Shown: in pieces, positions 38,721-49,900 of the stretch
Position numbering within the stretch: the first letter of the stretch is position 1
How the letters are laid out: each line of letters starts with the position of its first letter
Assembly (NCBI RefSeq): GCF_964275005.1
Contig: NC_092694.1
Location: 37,339,971 to 37,403,970 of the forward strand
Source: Diadema setosum
Lineage: Eukaryota > Echinodermata > Echinoidea > Diadematoida > Diadematidae
Direction: 5' to 3'
DNA length: 64,000 bases
Notes under the pieces: generated by a model
Databases searched by the model: none
The model's input: the letters and a program-made list of their open reading frames with translations, nothing else
Told to the model about the DNA's origin: nothing
Position numbers and translations under genes: made by a program

Positions 38721-40079
38721 TGAAGAGTTTTTTGCAAAAACCGATAAGTCCATTTTTGTCCCCGCCGAACGAGTTCGAGCAGGGGACTATGAAACGGGCT
38801 CCGTACGTGTGTGTGTCCGTCTGTCCGTCTGTCCGTCTGTCCGTCCGTCCGTCTGTGCGTCCGTGTGTGATCAATAATGTTCAATTTGCTACTTCTCTGT
38901 CATTTATGACCCAATTTTGATTCTGTTTGCTTTATATGATAGCACTACATCGATGGGAGCTTTGAAAGTTCTACACAGAATTTCAGTTGTGACCTTTGAC
39001 CTTGACCTTTGACCTATATTGTACATTTTGCTTCAAAATGCTACTCCTTCGCCATTTCTAACCCGATTTCGATTCCGTTTGCTCTATGTGATGGCACTAG
39101 GTGAGGGCTTCAAAACTTCTACACAGAATTTTGACCTTTGACCTTGATTTTTTACCTATATTGTACATTATGCTACAAAATGCTACTCCTTTGCCATTTC
39201 TAACCCGATTTCGATTCCGTATGCTTTATGTGATGGCACTAGGTGAGGGCTTCAAAACTTCTACACAGAATTTTGACCTTTGACTTCTTTGACCTTTGAC
39301 CTTGATTTTTGACCTATATTGTACATTTTGCTACAAAATGCTACTCCTTCGCCATTTCTAACCCGATTTCGATTCCGTTTGCTTTATGTGATGGCACTAG
39401 GTGAGGGCTTCAAAACTTCTACACAGAATTTTGACCTTTGACTTCTTTGACCTTTGACCTTGATTTTTGATCTGTATTGTACATTTTGCTACAAAATGCT
39501 ACTCCTTCGGCATTTCTAACCCGATTTCACTTCCGTTTGCTTTATGTGATGGCTCTAGGTGAGGGCTTCAAAACTTCTACACAGAATTTTGACCTTTGAC
39601 TTCTTTGATCTCTGACCTTGATTTTTGACCTATATTGTACATTGGCTACAAAATGCTACTCCTTCGCCATTTCTAACCCGATTTCGATTCTGTTTGCATT
39701 ATGTGATGGCACTAGGTGAGGGCTTCAAAACTTGTACACAGAATTATGACCTTTGACTTCTTTGACCTTTGACCTTGATTTTTTTACCTATATTGTACAT
39801 TTTGCTACTAAATGCTACTTCCGGCGGGGACTTATATTACGCACCGCGTAATTTCTACTTTTCCTTGTTGAAGATTTTGAAGTACGGTCTCTGTTATAAA
39901 GTACAAAATAATACATTTTAAATGATATATTGGTCACTACATAATAAAGGTATATTTTTGAAGTTATGGTCAAAAGAAGCAAAAATTTTATTATTCCCTT
40001 TATTCTTCTTGACCTTTAATCGCAAATATCTCCATTTGACAAATATGGACTTATCGGTTTTTGCAAACAAACTCTTCAT
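38721..40079. mobile_element. 247-bp MITE (TGAAGAGTTT ends), copy A, interrupted
   Basis: The ends TGAAGAGTTTTTTGCAAAAA and TTTTTGCAAACAAACTCTTC are inverted repeats of about 33 bp, flanked by TA-rich DNA. After the first 35 bp the MITE is broken by the 1112-bp element at 38756-39867 and resumes at TTGAAGATTTTGAAGTA. Without the insertion it is about 247 bp and matches the uninterrupted copy at 51758-52006 along its whole length. Confidence 0.93.
38756..39867 (+). mobile_element. Helentron-like non-autonomous element (HINE), copy 2
   Basis: Same ends as copy 1 (TTGTCCCCGCCGAACGAG and TTTCTACTTTTCCTTG), 1112 bp, with about five internal units of 140-160 bp rather than seven. The 3' hairpin ATTACGC-ACC-GCGTAAT is at 39836-39852, again 15 nt before the end. 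CGGCGGGGAC near 39822 is the exact inverse of the 5' GTCCCCGCCG, giving the asymmetric inverted repeat typical of Helentrons. Joining the flanks CCATTT and TTGAAG restores exactly the sequence of the empty MITE copy. Confidence 0.8.
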
Positions 40080-40231
40080 ATATATATATATATATATATC
40101 TATGGACATCTGTTTGGTGTCTTGTTTCCAAGATCATGCGCTTTCCTCGTCAGGATAAAGCGTTCTATTGCAATTTTAGGTTTTAATCTCATATAATATT
40201 ATGTTGTTGTTTTTTTCTGGATCCGCCACTT

Positions 40232-40980
40232 AAAAAAGTGACCTTAACTACCATTATAACTTCAGCCTTTTCTGACATAATGCATGTATCATATTGGAGC
40301 ATGGTACTAATATTTGAAGTATAGTGTACATGTATACTGACACTCCATGCAGGGCCTTTTTGTTTTGATATTCTAAAGAAAATGGTCAAGGCCATGATAT
40401 CCTGCTACTCGTTCTCTACAGACATGTGTAGGGTGAAAAGGAATCTTTGGGGAAAAAAAACAACAACAAACACAAACAAACAACATCAACAAGGCACACC
40501 AGAAATGTAAAATGTCGCATTACTTGGAATGAGTGTGGCAGAGTCAATGGAATAATGCTACATCACGACAGATGTTTAATTCTAAAACTCTTCGGATCAA
40601 TTTATTTGTTTTCCTATGAAAATCAATCATTACAATATATCGTACGAGGGAAGACAAGCTGTATGTGCTATTGATGACAAATAATGATGACAACGACGAT
40701 GACGATGATGATGACAATAATGATAATAATACGGTTTGTATAAAAGACTTATCACGTGAAAGTACTATATAGAGTGCTAATGGCGCATATTGTTATTAAG
40801 AAGTGTAGTTGCATCCAAACTGTGCATCGACGAGCGTTGGAACTGAACAGCTGGGTTTTATTTTATGCTCTTTCTTTTTGTACATGTATCATTTCGAAAG
40901 TTAACCCAACAATGAAACCCCTTGCACATATCAGCAGGCTGTCTACTTGATACCCCCATTCCACATAGATTTTTTTTTTC
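40232..40980. other. Intergenic DNA, nothing recognised
   Basis: Contains an (AAC)n-rich stretch near 40458-40490 and a GATGAC-rich tract near 40685-40725. No gene is seen. Confidence 0.5.
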
Positions 40981-41271
40981 CTCATCGGTCACTCATCGAA
41001 AGCAGTTTGTTGCTTCCGGCCACCCACCGAAGTGTGTCGGATGGCAGTCTGATATATCCGACTTGGTTGGTCGACTATCAGGTGAGTGTCGGACATGTCG
41101 CGCGTGATTCTCATCGGACGATCTTGCCTCATCCGATCACCGCCCGACATGTCTGACACTGACCTGATACTGTAGTCGACCAACGCAAGTCGAATTCATC
41201 GGACTGCGATCCGATACGCTTCTGTTGGTGGCAGGAAGCGATAAACTTTGCTTCCGATGAGTGGACGATGA
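40981..41271. mobile_element. 291-bp foldback element with ~125-bp arms
   Basis: CTCATCGGTCACTCATCGAA at the left end is mirrored by GATGAGTGGACGATGAG at the right. The pairing continues through GCTTCCGGCCACC/GGTGGCAGGAAGC, TTGGTTGGTCGACTA/TAGTCGACCAACG and GTGTCGGACATGTCG/CGACATGTCTGACAC. The loop is about 40 bp. Non-coding. Confidence 0.88.
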
Positions 41272-43996
41272 GAGAAAAATCTCTCTCTATGACGGTTACA
41301 CACAAAAAGCACTAATATTGTATAGCAGTAGAGGGCGCCACACAAAGTTTTATGAAAGCTGCAGCAGCTGCCAGCGCTCGTGGCTCTGCTACAGTCCCGT
41401 CCCTTGCACGTTCACTTTACGGTCTTTGCTACAAATTCAACCTTAAAACAAATTTTTACCGAAAAACAGTTGTTTTAAATGTTGATAAAATAAATACTTA
41501 CAAAAGTTTAATGTGATTCTCCTTAGATGACTTCAATTTTGTTGAATTTCACCAATATTATAACTGTTATTTTAGGCCTGTCGTACATGTGTATTAGCAT
41601 TGTGTGACGTCACTAAAACAGTGTATTTTTCTTAATGGCGCTGACATGCATGCAGGCACCTCTGGGAGAAAAAAAAAAAAATAATATGCATGTTTTTCAA
41701 CAAAGTTGGAGGGGTTTTTCTTTGCATGGTTGGTTTTCCAGACCCTCCGACGGAAAGAAATTAAAATATCTTGCATTTTCAAACATTTAACAACGCAACA
41801 AAACTCAATCTCAAACTCCTTGACATACATTGCAATGTATCAAATTGCAACTGCTCATCTAGAAATTCTTTGTTTTTACATGTATGAGTCATCAGTGTAT
41901 AAGCAAAATCACTGAAATCAATGTTTGCGGAGCTACTTTTTTTTTTTGTCTTCTGCTTTGTTCATAATGTGCGTTTTACTTCCTAAAGTTATTTCCTAAC
42001 GTTTTGCCGTCGCCTTCTTCTTCTTCTTCTCCTCCTCCTCCAACATAAACATCTTCTTTTTCTTCTTCTTCCCTTTCTTCTCGTCCTTCTTTTTCTTCCC
42101 ATCCTCCTCCATCAATAACTTCTCCTTCACCTACTTCTCCTCCTCCTCCTCCGTCTCCTCCTTCTTATTCTTGTGATCTTCTCCAACTTCTCCAGACTAC
42201 AAAGTACTTCTTTTACTGTTCATGGAGCTATAGATCCATGAACTGTCATCATGGACTGTCATCACCTCCTCCTCCTCCTCTACCACCATCCTCTGCTACA
42301 CTTTTGTTCTTCCCTTTTCATCTGTTCTCCCCCGTTCCGCTGATACACACCATCCACGAACGGCCCAGCCAACGAGTGTACATGCGAAGTCTGGCCACAC
42401 AGAAAATGGATGCGCTACTTACAGAGCCTATCCTTTCATACGCTGTATCAGTGTTCAAACTTTCAAGAAATAAAAGCACAAAATACGGAGCGGCTCTTAC
42501 CCAGTGTTTGCGAGAATTGTTATCGGAGTCATTCGTCAAAATGACAAAAAGTCATGGAACATGATAATTTCACATACATGTATTTTCACTGAGAATTATA
42601 TCGATTGCAACTGCACTTGCAAAATGATTTAAGTGACAATGTTATCACTTCATAACTTTCCTTCTGGTTTATTACTAGAAATCAAAATTAATATCAATAT
42701 CGCCAATAGTTTTGAAACAATGTATTCCCATGTATTCGACCTAATCAGTTCCTTTTGATTTAGATTTTATAAGAAAAAGAACCAAGAAAACTTTGATGAA
42801 AACGTCGTGTGTGAAATGATGGCGATTCAAATGATAGCATACCGAGTAATCGCTTAATAATCTGCATAAGGGTTAAGAACCATTGTGACTGACTTGTAAA
42901 TACTCAAAAAAATAATTGTTCTTTTGGATATGTCTGATTTTTTTTTTGATTTTTTTTTTACAAAGCATCTTACTCTATTTACTAAAGTTGGGGTAAACAT
43001 GGAGTTGCTTTCACTGTGTCAAATCCACATCGGCAATATGCATTTTTTTTTATTTGTTACTAGCCACAGATTTATTCGGCGGTTCTTAATATCGTCAACG
43101 TACTGGGTCATTATATTTGTACAGGATTTATGTTACTGCTATTAGAAACGACTGTTTGAAGCGTTTTATCTTGATGATTACTGTAATGTTACTGCTACAA
43201 TAATTCTACAATTAAATGTACCTGCTACCGTCACCAGTATGATAGTACATGTATGATTATGCTCTTTTCTTTCTTTCTTTCTTTTTTGTGGCATGGTGCA
43301 GCCTGACCTATTAAAACAATATGCTTTTCATATTCATGTATCTTACAAAAGTAGAAACAGCAACAACAACAACAACAATGGATGGCAAGTAAAAATTGTG
43401 AAAATAAAGTAGATCCATTGTCCATACAGCAATACTTTGGGAAAAAGAAGGAAAAGCGCAAAATACGACACTAATGGATCAGAAATCAAATCTTGCAGTA
43501 CACTGTCTTTCTCGACCATATCCGTTCACTTACCATTAGATTCTCATTTCCCTTGGGAAGTTTCTGAAACTTTCTTGATTGGTCCGTCACATTCCGTTAT
43601 AAACGACATATGCATGCATCAACAACGTAAACACATACATGTATATTCCGGCCTTGTTATAAACCTGCATCTCCCTAAAAAACTAATAGGTTTCTATCAC
43701 CTTAATGGGACGTAAGTTAAAGCGCTCTTGTTGTAGTTCGCATAGCTGATGAAACTGCCTACGAAGTATTCTGACATATTCTAGCTGCCTTTAAGACGAG
43801 GCTGGAACCGACCCAGACGCGAAATATCCAAGACAAATCTCATGGATGTGAGTAGGGTCAGTTTGTAAGTTGTTGTTGTCGTTGCTTTTTTTCTCTTAAA
43901 ATATTTTGACTGACGAATCAATCACGAACGTCCATGCAACATGAAACTTCAGGACAAAAAGAAAAACAAGAGATATTGAAGAAAAAATGTGCACGG
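41272..43996. other. Intergenic DNA with a polypyrimidine tract; 3' side of the unrecognised gene
   Basis: 42011-42300 is an almost pure CTT/CTC-rich tract, then AT-rich DNA. A 108-codon open frame at 42238-42564 begins in this tract and is not convincing. TTTATT at 43069 (AATAAA on the - strand) could be the poly(A) signal of the gene ending at 43997. (CAA)n lies at 43361-43378. Confidence 0.5.
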
Positions 43997-46900
43997 CTAA
44001 AGTGCCACGTTAACAAAGACTTCCTTGGTTGAAACGGCGTCTTTTCCCCGAAGGCGTCTTTTCTTGGCCCTTATTTTGACCTTGTACTCCTCCGGTAACT
44101 CGGGATTTTTATCGTTTTCATCTTCCTTGACGTCTGTGTCTGCAGAATTATTGGCGTTCCCATCGTCGTCTTTCACTGCTTGTGACGTAAGGGCACGCTC
44201 GAACAAATTAGGTTGTACCCTATGTATTTCGTCGTTCACATGGACTTGGTAGGGATGTTCTCGATGCGACGCTGGTCGACGAGTCTCGTTCGCGACTTGC
44301 ACGGAACAGTGCGCGAAGTCCTGATTGTCATTAATATTGAGATCTTCAAGTGGGATTGCGTTCGGGTTGAGGTCGATCACACGATCACGCCTGAGACGAT
44401 CGTCCCCGATGCTGATCACCGCGTCTGCTGACGGTGACGTCTCGGGAGGGTTGGCGGGAGAGGCGGCTGGTTCGTCGTCGGATTCGTCAGTACCAAGCAG
44501 AAAGTCGACCACGGGCATGATTTTGCCCGAGTGGGTTGACAGGAACGAGTTGATGCTCCGCGCGGCTTTCCCGAGCTTACAGCGGACATATTCCATCGCC
44601 GTCATATTCTGCGGATCGGCGCGCCACTCCTCGAAAGCCTCTTGCTGCTTCGCGAGAGTGTCGGCCAGGATCGCGAGGAAGATCTCAACCAACTTCTCTG
44701 GCGACAAGGGCGGGTCAGCGGCCAAAACGCAGTCCCGCAGCTCAGCCATGGCCTTGACAGAGAACTCGTGGGTGAGTTGGGCGCACATGCTTTCCAGCTT
44801 GAGTGCTACCGACGGCTGCTGCTTGAGGAACGAGGCAGGCTTTCCCTGGCTCATCAGGGATGAGAACGCCTCAAACCTCGCCGCCTGGACAGAGGAAGAT
44901 GAAAAAGCACCGCTCTCATTATACTCGGGGGAATTGCGAAATACTGACTATGTCAGTATTCCTGATATTGAATAACGATTTTCTAATCTTTTTTTTTTCT
45001 AGAAATTACTTGAATCCACACACATACACAATAAAATCTTCCAAACCGAGATTCTGTCCATGACGTCATGTCTAGAATCACTGCTACGTTACTTATTTGA
45101 TACAGGCACACACACACACACACAAAAGAAAAAAAAAATGGAACGTACCTTCCCCTAGTGTTTCCATACTAAGGTGTTTTGTCAATCAGTTATGATAGCA
45201 ATTAATGATCGACAGATGATGTCATCAACAGAATCTTGGTTTGGAAGATTATTTCATGGCCGAAAAGGAAATTATGATAACGTTAAAACTTCATAAAATC
45301 GAATCAACATGTAAGAAATGCTGCACACTTGTAAAGAGCGGTGCCTTACAATTTCAACTTGGAATATTGATATAGTAATTTACTCTGCAATTTTGGAAAT
45401 ACTGACATTACTGAGCAGGGTGTCTTCCTGTTTTGACCCAATGCAAGGTATCCTCTCTCTCTCTCTCTTTCTCTTTTGTATACATGTTCATTTACACATC
45501 ACAAATTTCTTCTTTTTTTCTGCAGTACGCTGTTTCTGACTGATTTAGTAGGCCTACGTGTTTTCGTATTTGCGAAGTGACTAGCGTCAGACAGATAAAT
45601 TGACACTGTTCAAATAACTACTGGAGTATTGAAAATTAGCGGTCAAAAAAAAAAAAGAGTTTGTGGTCAAGCAAAGAAAGTCAGTTTTCATAAAGAATGT
45701 CCTGCTGGTCGTTCTGAAGGGCTGTTATGATATCATAAAAAGACGGACATTGCGGCGTTCTGTCCAGGCCTCCAACTCACCGGAAGTCCATCCGGCCTTG
45801 AATCACTTCCGGGGCTTCCATCTCCACGGGGGTCACGGGGTGTCTTCTCCAGGTGTAAGCCGTTCATGTAGGCCTCGAGCTCCCACATCATCATCCGTAT
45901 CTACGGACCAAGCAGACGATAGAAATTAACCCTCCCAGCCCTGACTATGCTAATAGATTATAATTTGTACTCGTAGTCTCTGGACGCGGAGTATTACGAC
46001 TTTATTGAGAATGAACCCCAAATATTGAGTGAATGCAGCAATATTATCCAAATTTTCCTACATTGTACCAGTAGGTAGAAGTGACAGAACACATCAGCGA
46101 AGTTCGAGGAAAACTTAATCCGCTTACAAAAATTAGGCCTACGATTTTTTTTTTTAAAGTTTCGTAAGCGCAACAGATGAAGGAGAATAGACTATAGAGT
46201 ATACACCTACACGGTAGTAAAACATTCTGTTACGCCACGCATTGTCTAACAGAAGTAAAAAAAAAAATAAATGAATAAATTAATTAAAAATCCAATGTAT
46301 AACACTAACAGCTTCATCGTACCTTCAATTTTCTCATATCTATAATGAAAGAGCACCTCTTTACGAGTCCCCCCCCCCCCAAAAAAAAAATACAATTGGA
46401 TTTTCGAAAAAAAAAAGAAAGAATAAAACCCAATATGATTAAACCATCTAAATGCTACTTCAGGGTCCTAGAATATAACATCTTACCTCTATTTTGCTGA
46501 AAACTCCATTCAATTTGGTTAAGTGGTCACAAAGAAATGTGGATTGTTATAAAGCATGTCATGAGTCTAATTCTTCCAAGTAAGCTCTTGGAAGTTCTGC
46601 ATATCAATGTGGACAGAACTTGGAGGGAAGAGATTCCTGAAATTGTCTACAAAATTCCTCATTTCTCTTTGACCACTGAAGCAAATTGAATGGGGTTTTC
46701 TGTGGGCAATGAGTTATAGTTTCATACCCTGAAATTGTATTTGGATAGATTCACTATTTTTTAAGTTATCGTTGCGGAGGGCACGGTTGTAATTTTTTTG
46801 GGGACATATACGGTATAAGTTTTATAAAACATACATTTGTCAGGACTTAACAGGTCGCGGGAATGAGTACTTTTTATGAACAAAAAAACAACAAACAAAC

Positions 46901-49900
46901 AAACAAACAAACAAACAAAAATCAAACCAGCCGGGCTATATAATACATAGACAGTTTTATACGGATAATGTATAAACAGACTACTGCCTGTTAGAGCTCT
47001 GGACAGTGGTAGTGTACAGTAATTGGAATACTAGAGTGGAAGGTTCTACAGATCTGAGAGGCCATGCATCGAATTCATTTACGGTACCATTACCATATTA
47101 TTACTATAAGGCAGATTCTACTCCAGCACAATCAACATGTACTGACATCACTATCGTCATCACCCTGCTGTCATACATTAGAAATAGTAAGCCCTAACCC
47201 ATATTAGGCCTGTCATCACTAGCACTACCTTCAGTAAGAACGGGGAAATTAATTTACCGGTCTTACGTCATAAAATTGGCATGAAAGGTGTTAAAATTTA
47301 AGATTATTTAAGCGTACAACACAGACGTATTTTGAAGAGCCGCCGCATGGCGCCGGAGGTGGGAACGAGTGAGTATAGAACCCTTGATGCTAAATCATCA
47401 TCCTGTATACTGCCTTACTTTGGCAAAAGGAAGCAAGTGACATCCAGTACAAATGCTACAAATGAAGAAAATAATGTTTTTGGGTAGGCCCTTCAACATG
47501 GTAATTTGTGAAGAGAAATAATGTCCGTATTCGTGCAAGTCATATGGCGATGCATTTATGACAATTCGAAGAATTTTGATATTCTCATAGAAATTCATTA
47601 TTATGTAAATTGCTTCCTTTTGCCCAAGTATTATAGATTTGTAGCAAACATGAAGAATCTGGCAAAAGGAAGCATGTGACAATCATATCTTGAGTATGTA
47701 ACTTGCTTCCTTTTGCCAAATGTAGCAAACATTAAAAAAAAAAATAGCAAAAGGAAGCATCGACAATCATATCATATTTGTTGTCACTTGCTTCCTTTTG
47801 CCAAAGTATTTTAGATTGTGTGAAATATAAATAATTTGGCAAAAGGAAGCAAGTGACAATCATATGAGGTTGTAACTTGCTTCCTTTTGCCAAAGTATTT
47901 CAGATTTTCAGCAAATATGAAAAATCTGGCAAAATGAAGCAAGTGACGATGATATGATGATAATGTTACTTGCTTCCTTTTGCCAAAGTATAGATTTGTA
48001 GCAAACATACAAAAATTGGCAAAAGGAAGCAGGTATGACAATCATATCATAAGGATGTTACTTGCTCCCTTTTGCCAAAGCCTAAGGACCGGGTATTTTA
48101 GATTGTGTGTAATCATGTAAAAGATTTGGCAAAGGGAAGCAAGTGACAATCATATCATGAGGTTGTAACTTGCTTCCTTTTGCCAATTTGGGTATTGTAT
48201 TGACTGTCTATTACTACTAACGTTGCTAGTTTTGTTGTGGATCAATCGTTAGTAAAAATCAGAAACAAAAAAAAAAATCTTCGTTATGGTTCTCGATTCA
48301 ACATCTAACCTTGCCATTATAAACGCCACCTATAGGTCTAGAAATCCAGTCCCCCCCCCCCCCCCCCCCCGTCAAACTGAATCTCGGTCCCCTATAGATA
48401 TAGTACCGGTACTGTATATTCTACAATACTTGAGAAGTTGGCATCTATCTTTGCATTTGGTCTGTCTTACACATGTCATGTCATGGCTGAACTCACATTC
48501 TTTGAAATTGAATACGGATAAATCTGAGTTTTTAATGTTTGGTTCGAAGACACAATTAGGTAAACTTGACATTAATTTTATCTCTTTTTCCGGCATGTCA
48601 ATTAGTGTGTCCCAAACCTGTCGCAACCTGGGTGTAATGCTAGATTGTAATATGACTATGTCTCATCAAGTTTCTAGCATTTGTAGATCGGTAAGATACC
48701 AACTTCGTAATATCGGCTTCATTAGAAAATATTTGAACCGCTCTTCTACCGAAAAATTAGTCCATGCCTTGATATCTTCTAGGCTCGATTTTGGAAACTC
48801 TGTCTTATTTAATTTACCACAAACTCAGCTCTTCATGCTACAGAGGCTTCAAAATGCGGCAGCACGCATCATCACACTATCCAAGAAGCACACTCACATC
48901 ACCCCTATTTTGAGATCACTTCATTGGTTACCAGTCAAAGATCGCATTATCTTTAAGATTTTACTTTTGACTTTTCATTGCATTCAGGGCGCTGCTCCTC
49001 AGTATAACATTGACTTACTCCATAATTACATCCCTGTTAGATCTTTACGCTCATCCAACTCCGGTTCTCTGATAATTCCAAGATTCACTACAATATGGGG
49101 CACACGTGCCTTTGGCCATGCTGCTCCCACCTTATGGAATAACTTACCTCCAGCCGTAAGAAATTGTTCTTCATCAGACTCCTTTAAAAGCAGTCTAAAA
49201 ACTCACTTGTTGAAAGCCTCAATGCTCAATTTGACTAGTCTACTCATTACATGTATGGTTGAGGGGTCTAGATATCGCGCACGTAAATTTGAAATGCTCT
49301 TATAATAGAAGTTATTCCATAATCGTACCTGAATTTCTCAATGAATATCACGAAAATGCAGAAAAATCACCTCCCAGAATCTCCTGATGATACGATGACG
49401 GAGTAGTGCGCTGTCGCCGTTTGTATGTCGGACTTTTTTTTATGCGTTCAATTTCTCGGGGTATGTAAAGATCGCGCAGCTGCCCTCTGTAGTTTCATGC
49501 GTGAAAGTGTCTGCCCCTCTGCGGCTGTAACGTGCTCCGGCTTTCGTAGAATATTTTTTCACTTGATATTAAATTTGTCCCTGTTAAGCAACAGCAGTAT
49601 TATTATTGTTATTATTATTATTATCATTATTACTATTATCACCACCACCATCATCGATCATCATTATAATCATCTTTTTTTCTTTTTTTTTTATGAAGCA
49701 ATGTCATGCTGAAAGTACAGCTCGATTCTTTTTTTTTTTTCTTATGAATGCACTGTCATGCTAAAAGGACAGCTCCATTTGATTTTAATGAAAGTAAGTA
49801 AGCAGTGTATGTTGTTTTTTTCGGTGTGTTGTATATTCTTTACGAATGCACTGTTTCTGCTGAAAGTACAGCTTGGTTTGATTTCATTATAATTGTGTTT

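Larger units (their letters stand above)
38591..40231. mobile_element. GGCGGATCCAG-ended element holding two nested insertions
   Basis: GGGGCGGATCCAGGAATTCC at the left and CTGGATCCGCCAC at the right are the ends of the family also seen at 10613 and 20594. A TTAA lies just outside each end, possibly a target duplication. The interior has TA and TAA microsatellites and then a MITE (38721-40079) that itself carries the Helentron-like element (38756-39867). Confidence 0.65.

Noticed and set aside
42238-42564. 108-codon plus-strand open frame
   Set aside because: It begins in a CTT/CTC-rich tract, has a Pro-rich low-complexity start and no splice or domain support.
44325-44975. 216-codon plus-strand open frame
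   Set aside because: It overlaps the last exon of the minus-strand gene and is the complement shadow of a GC-rich coding exon.
47415-48187. CRISPR-like regularly spaced repeats
   Set aside because: The repeats alternate in orientation, spacers are similar to one another, and the DNA is eukaryotic.
48286-49305. Host gene or virus-like element at the reverse-transcriptase frame
   Set aside because: The motifs and the lack of LTRs, capsid, protease or integrase fit a 5'-truncated LINE. No virus-like element was recognised anywhere in the window.
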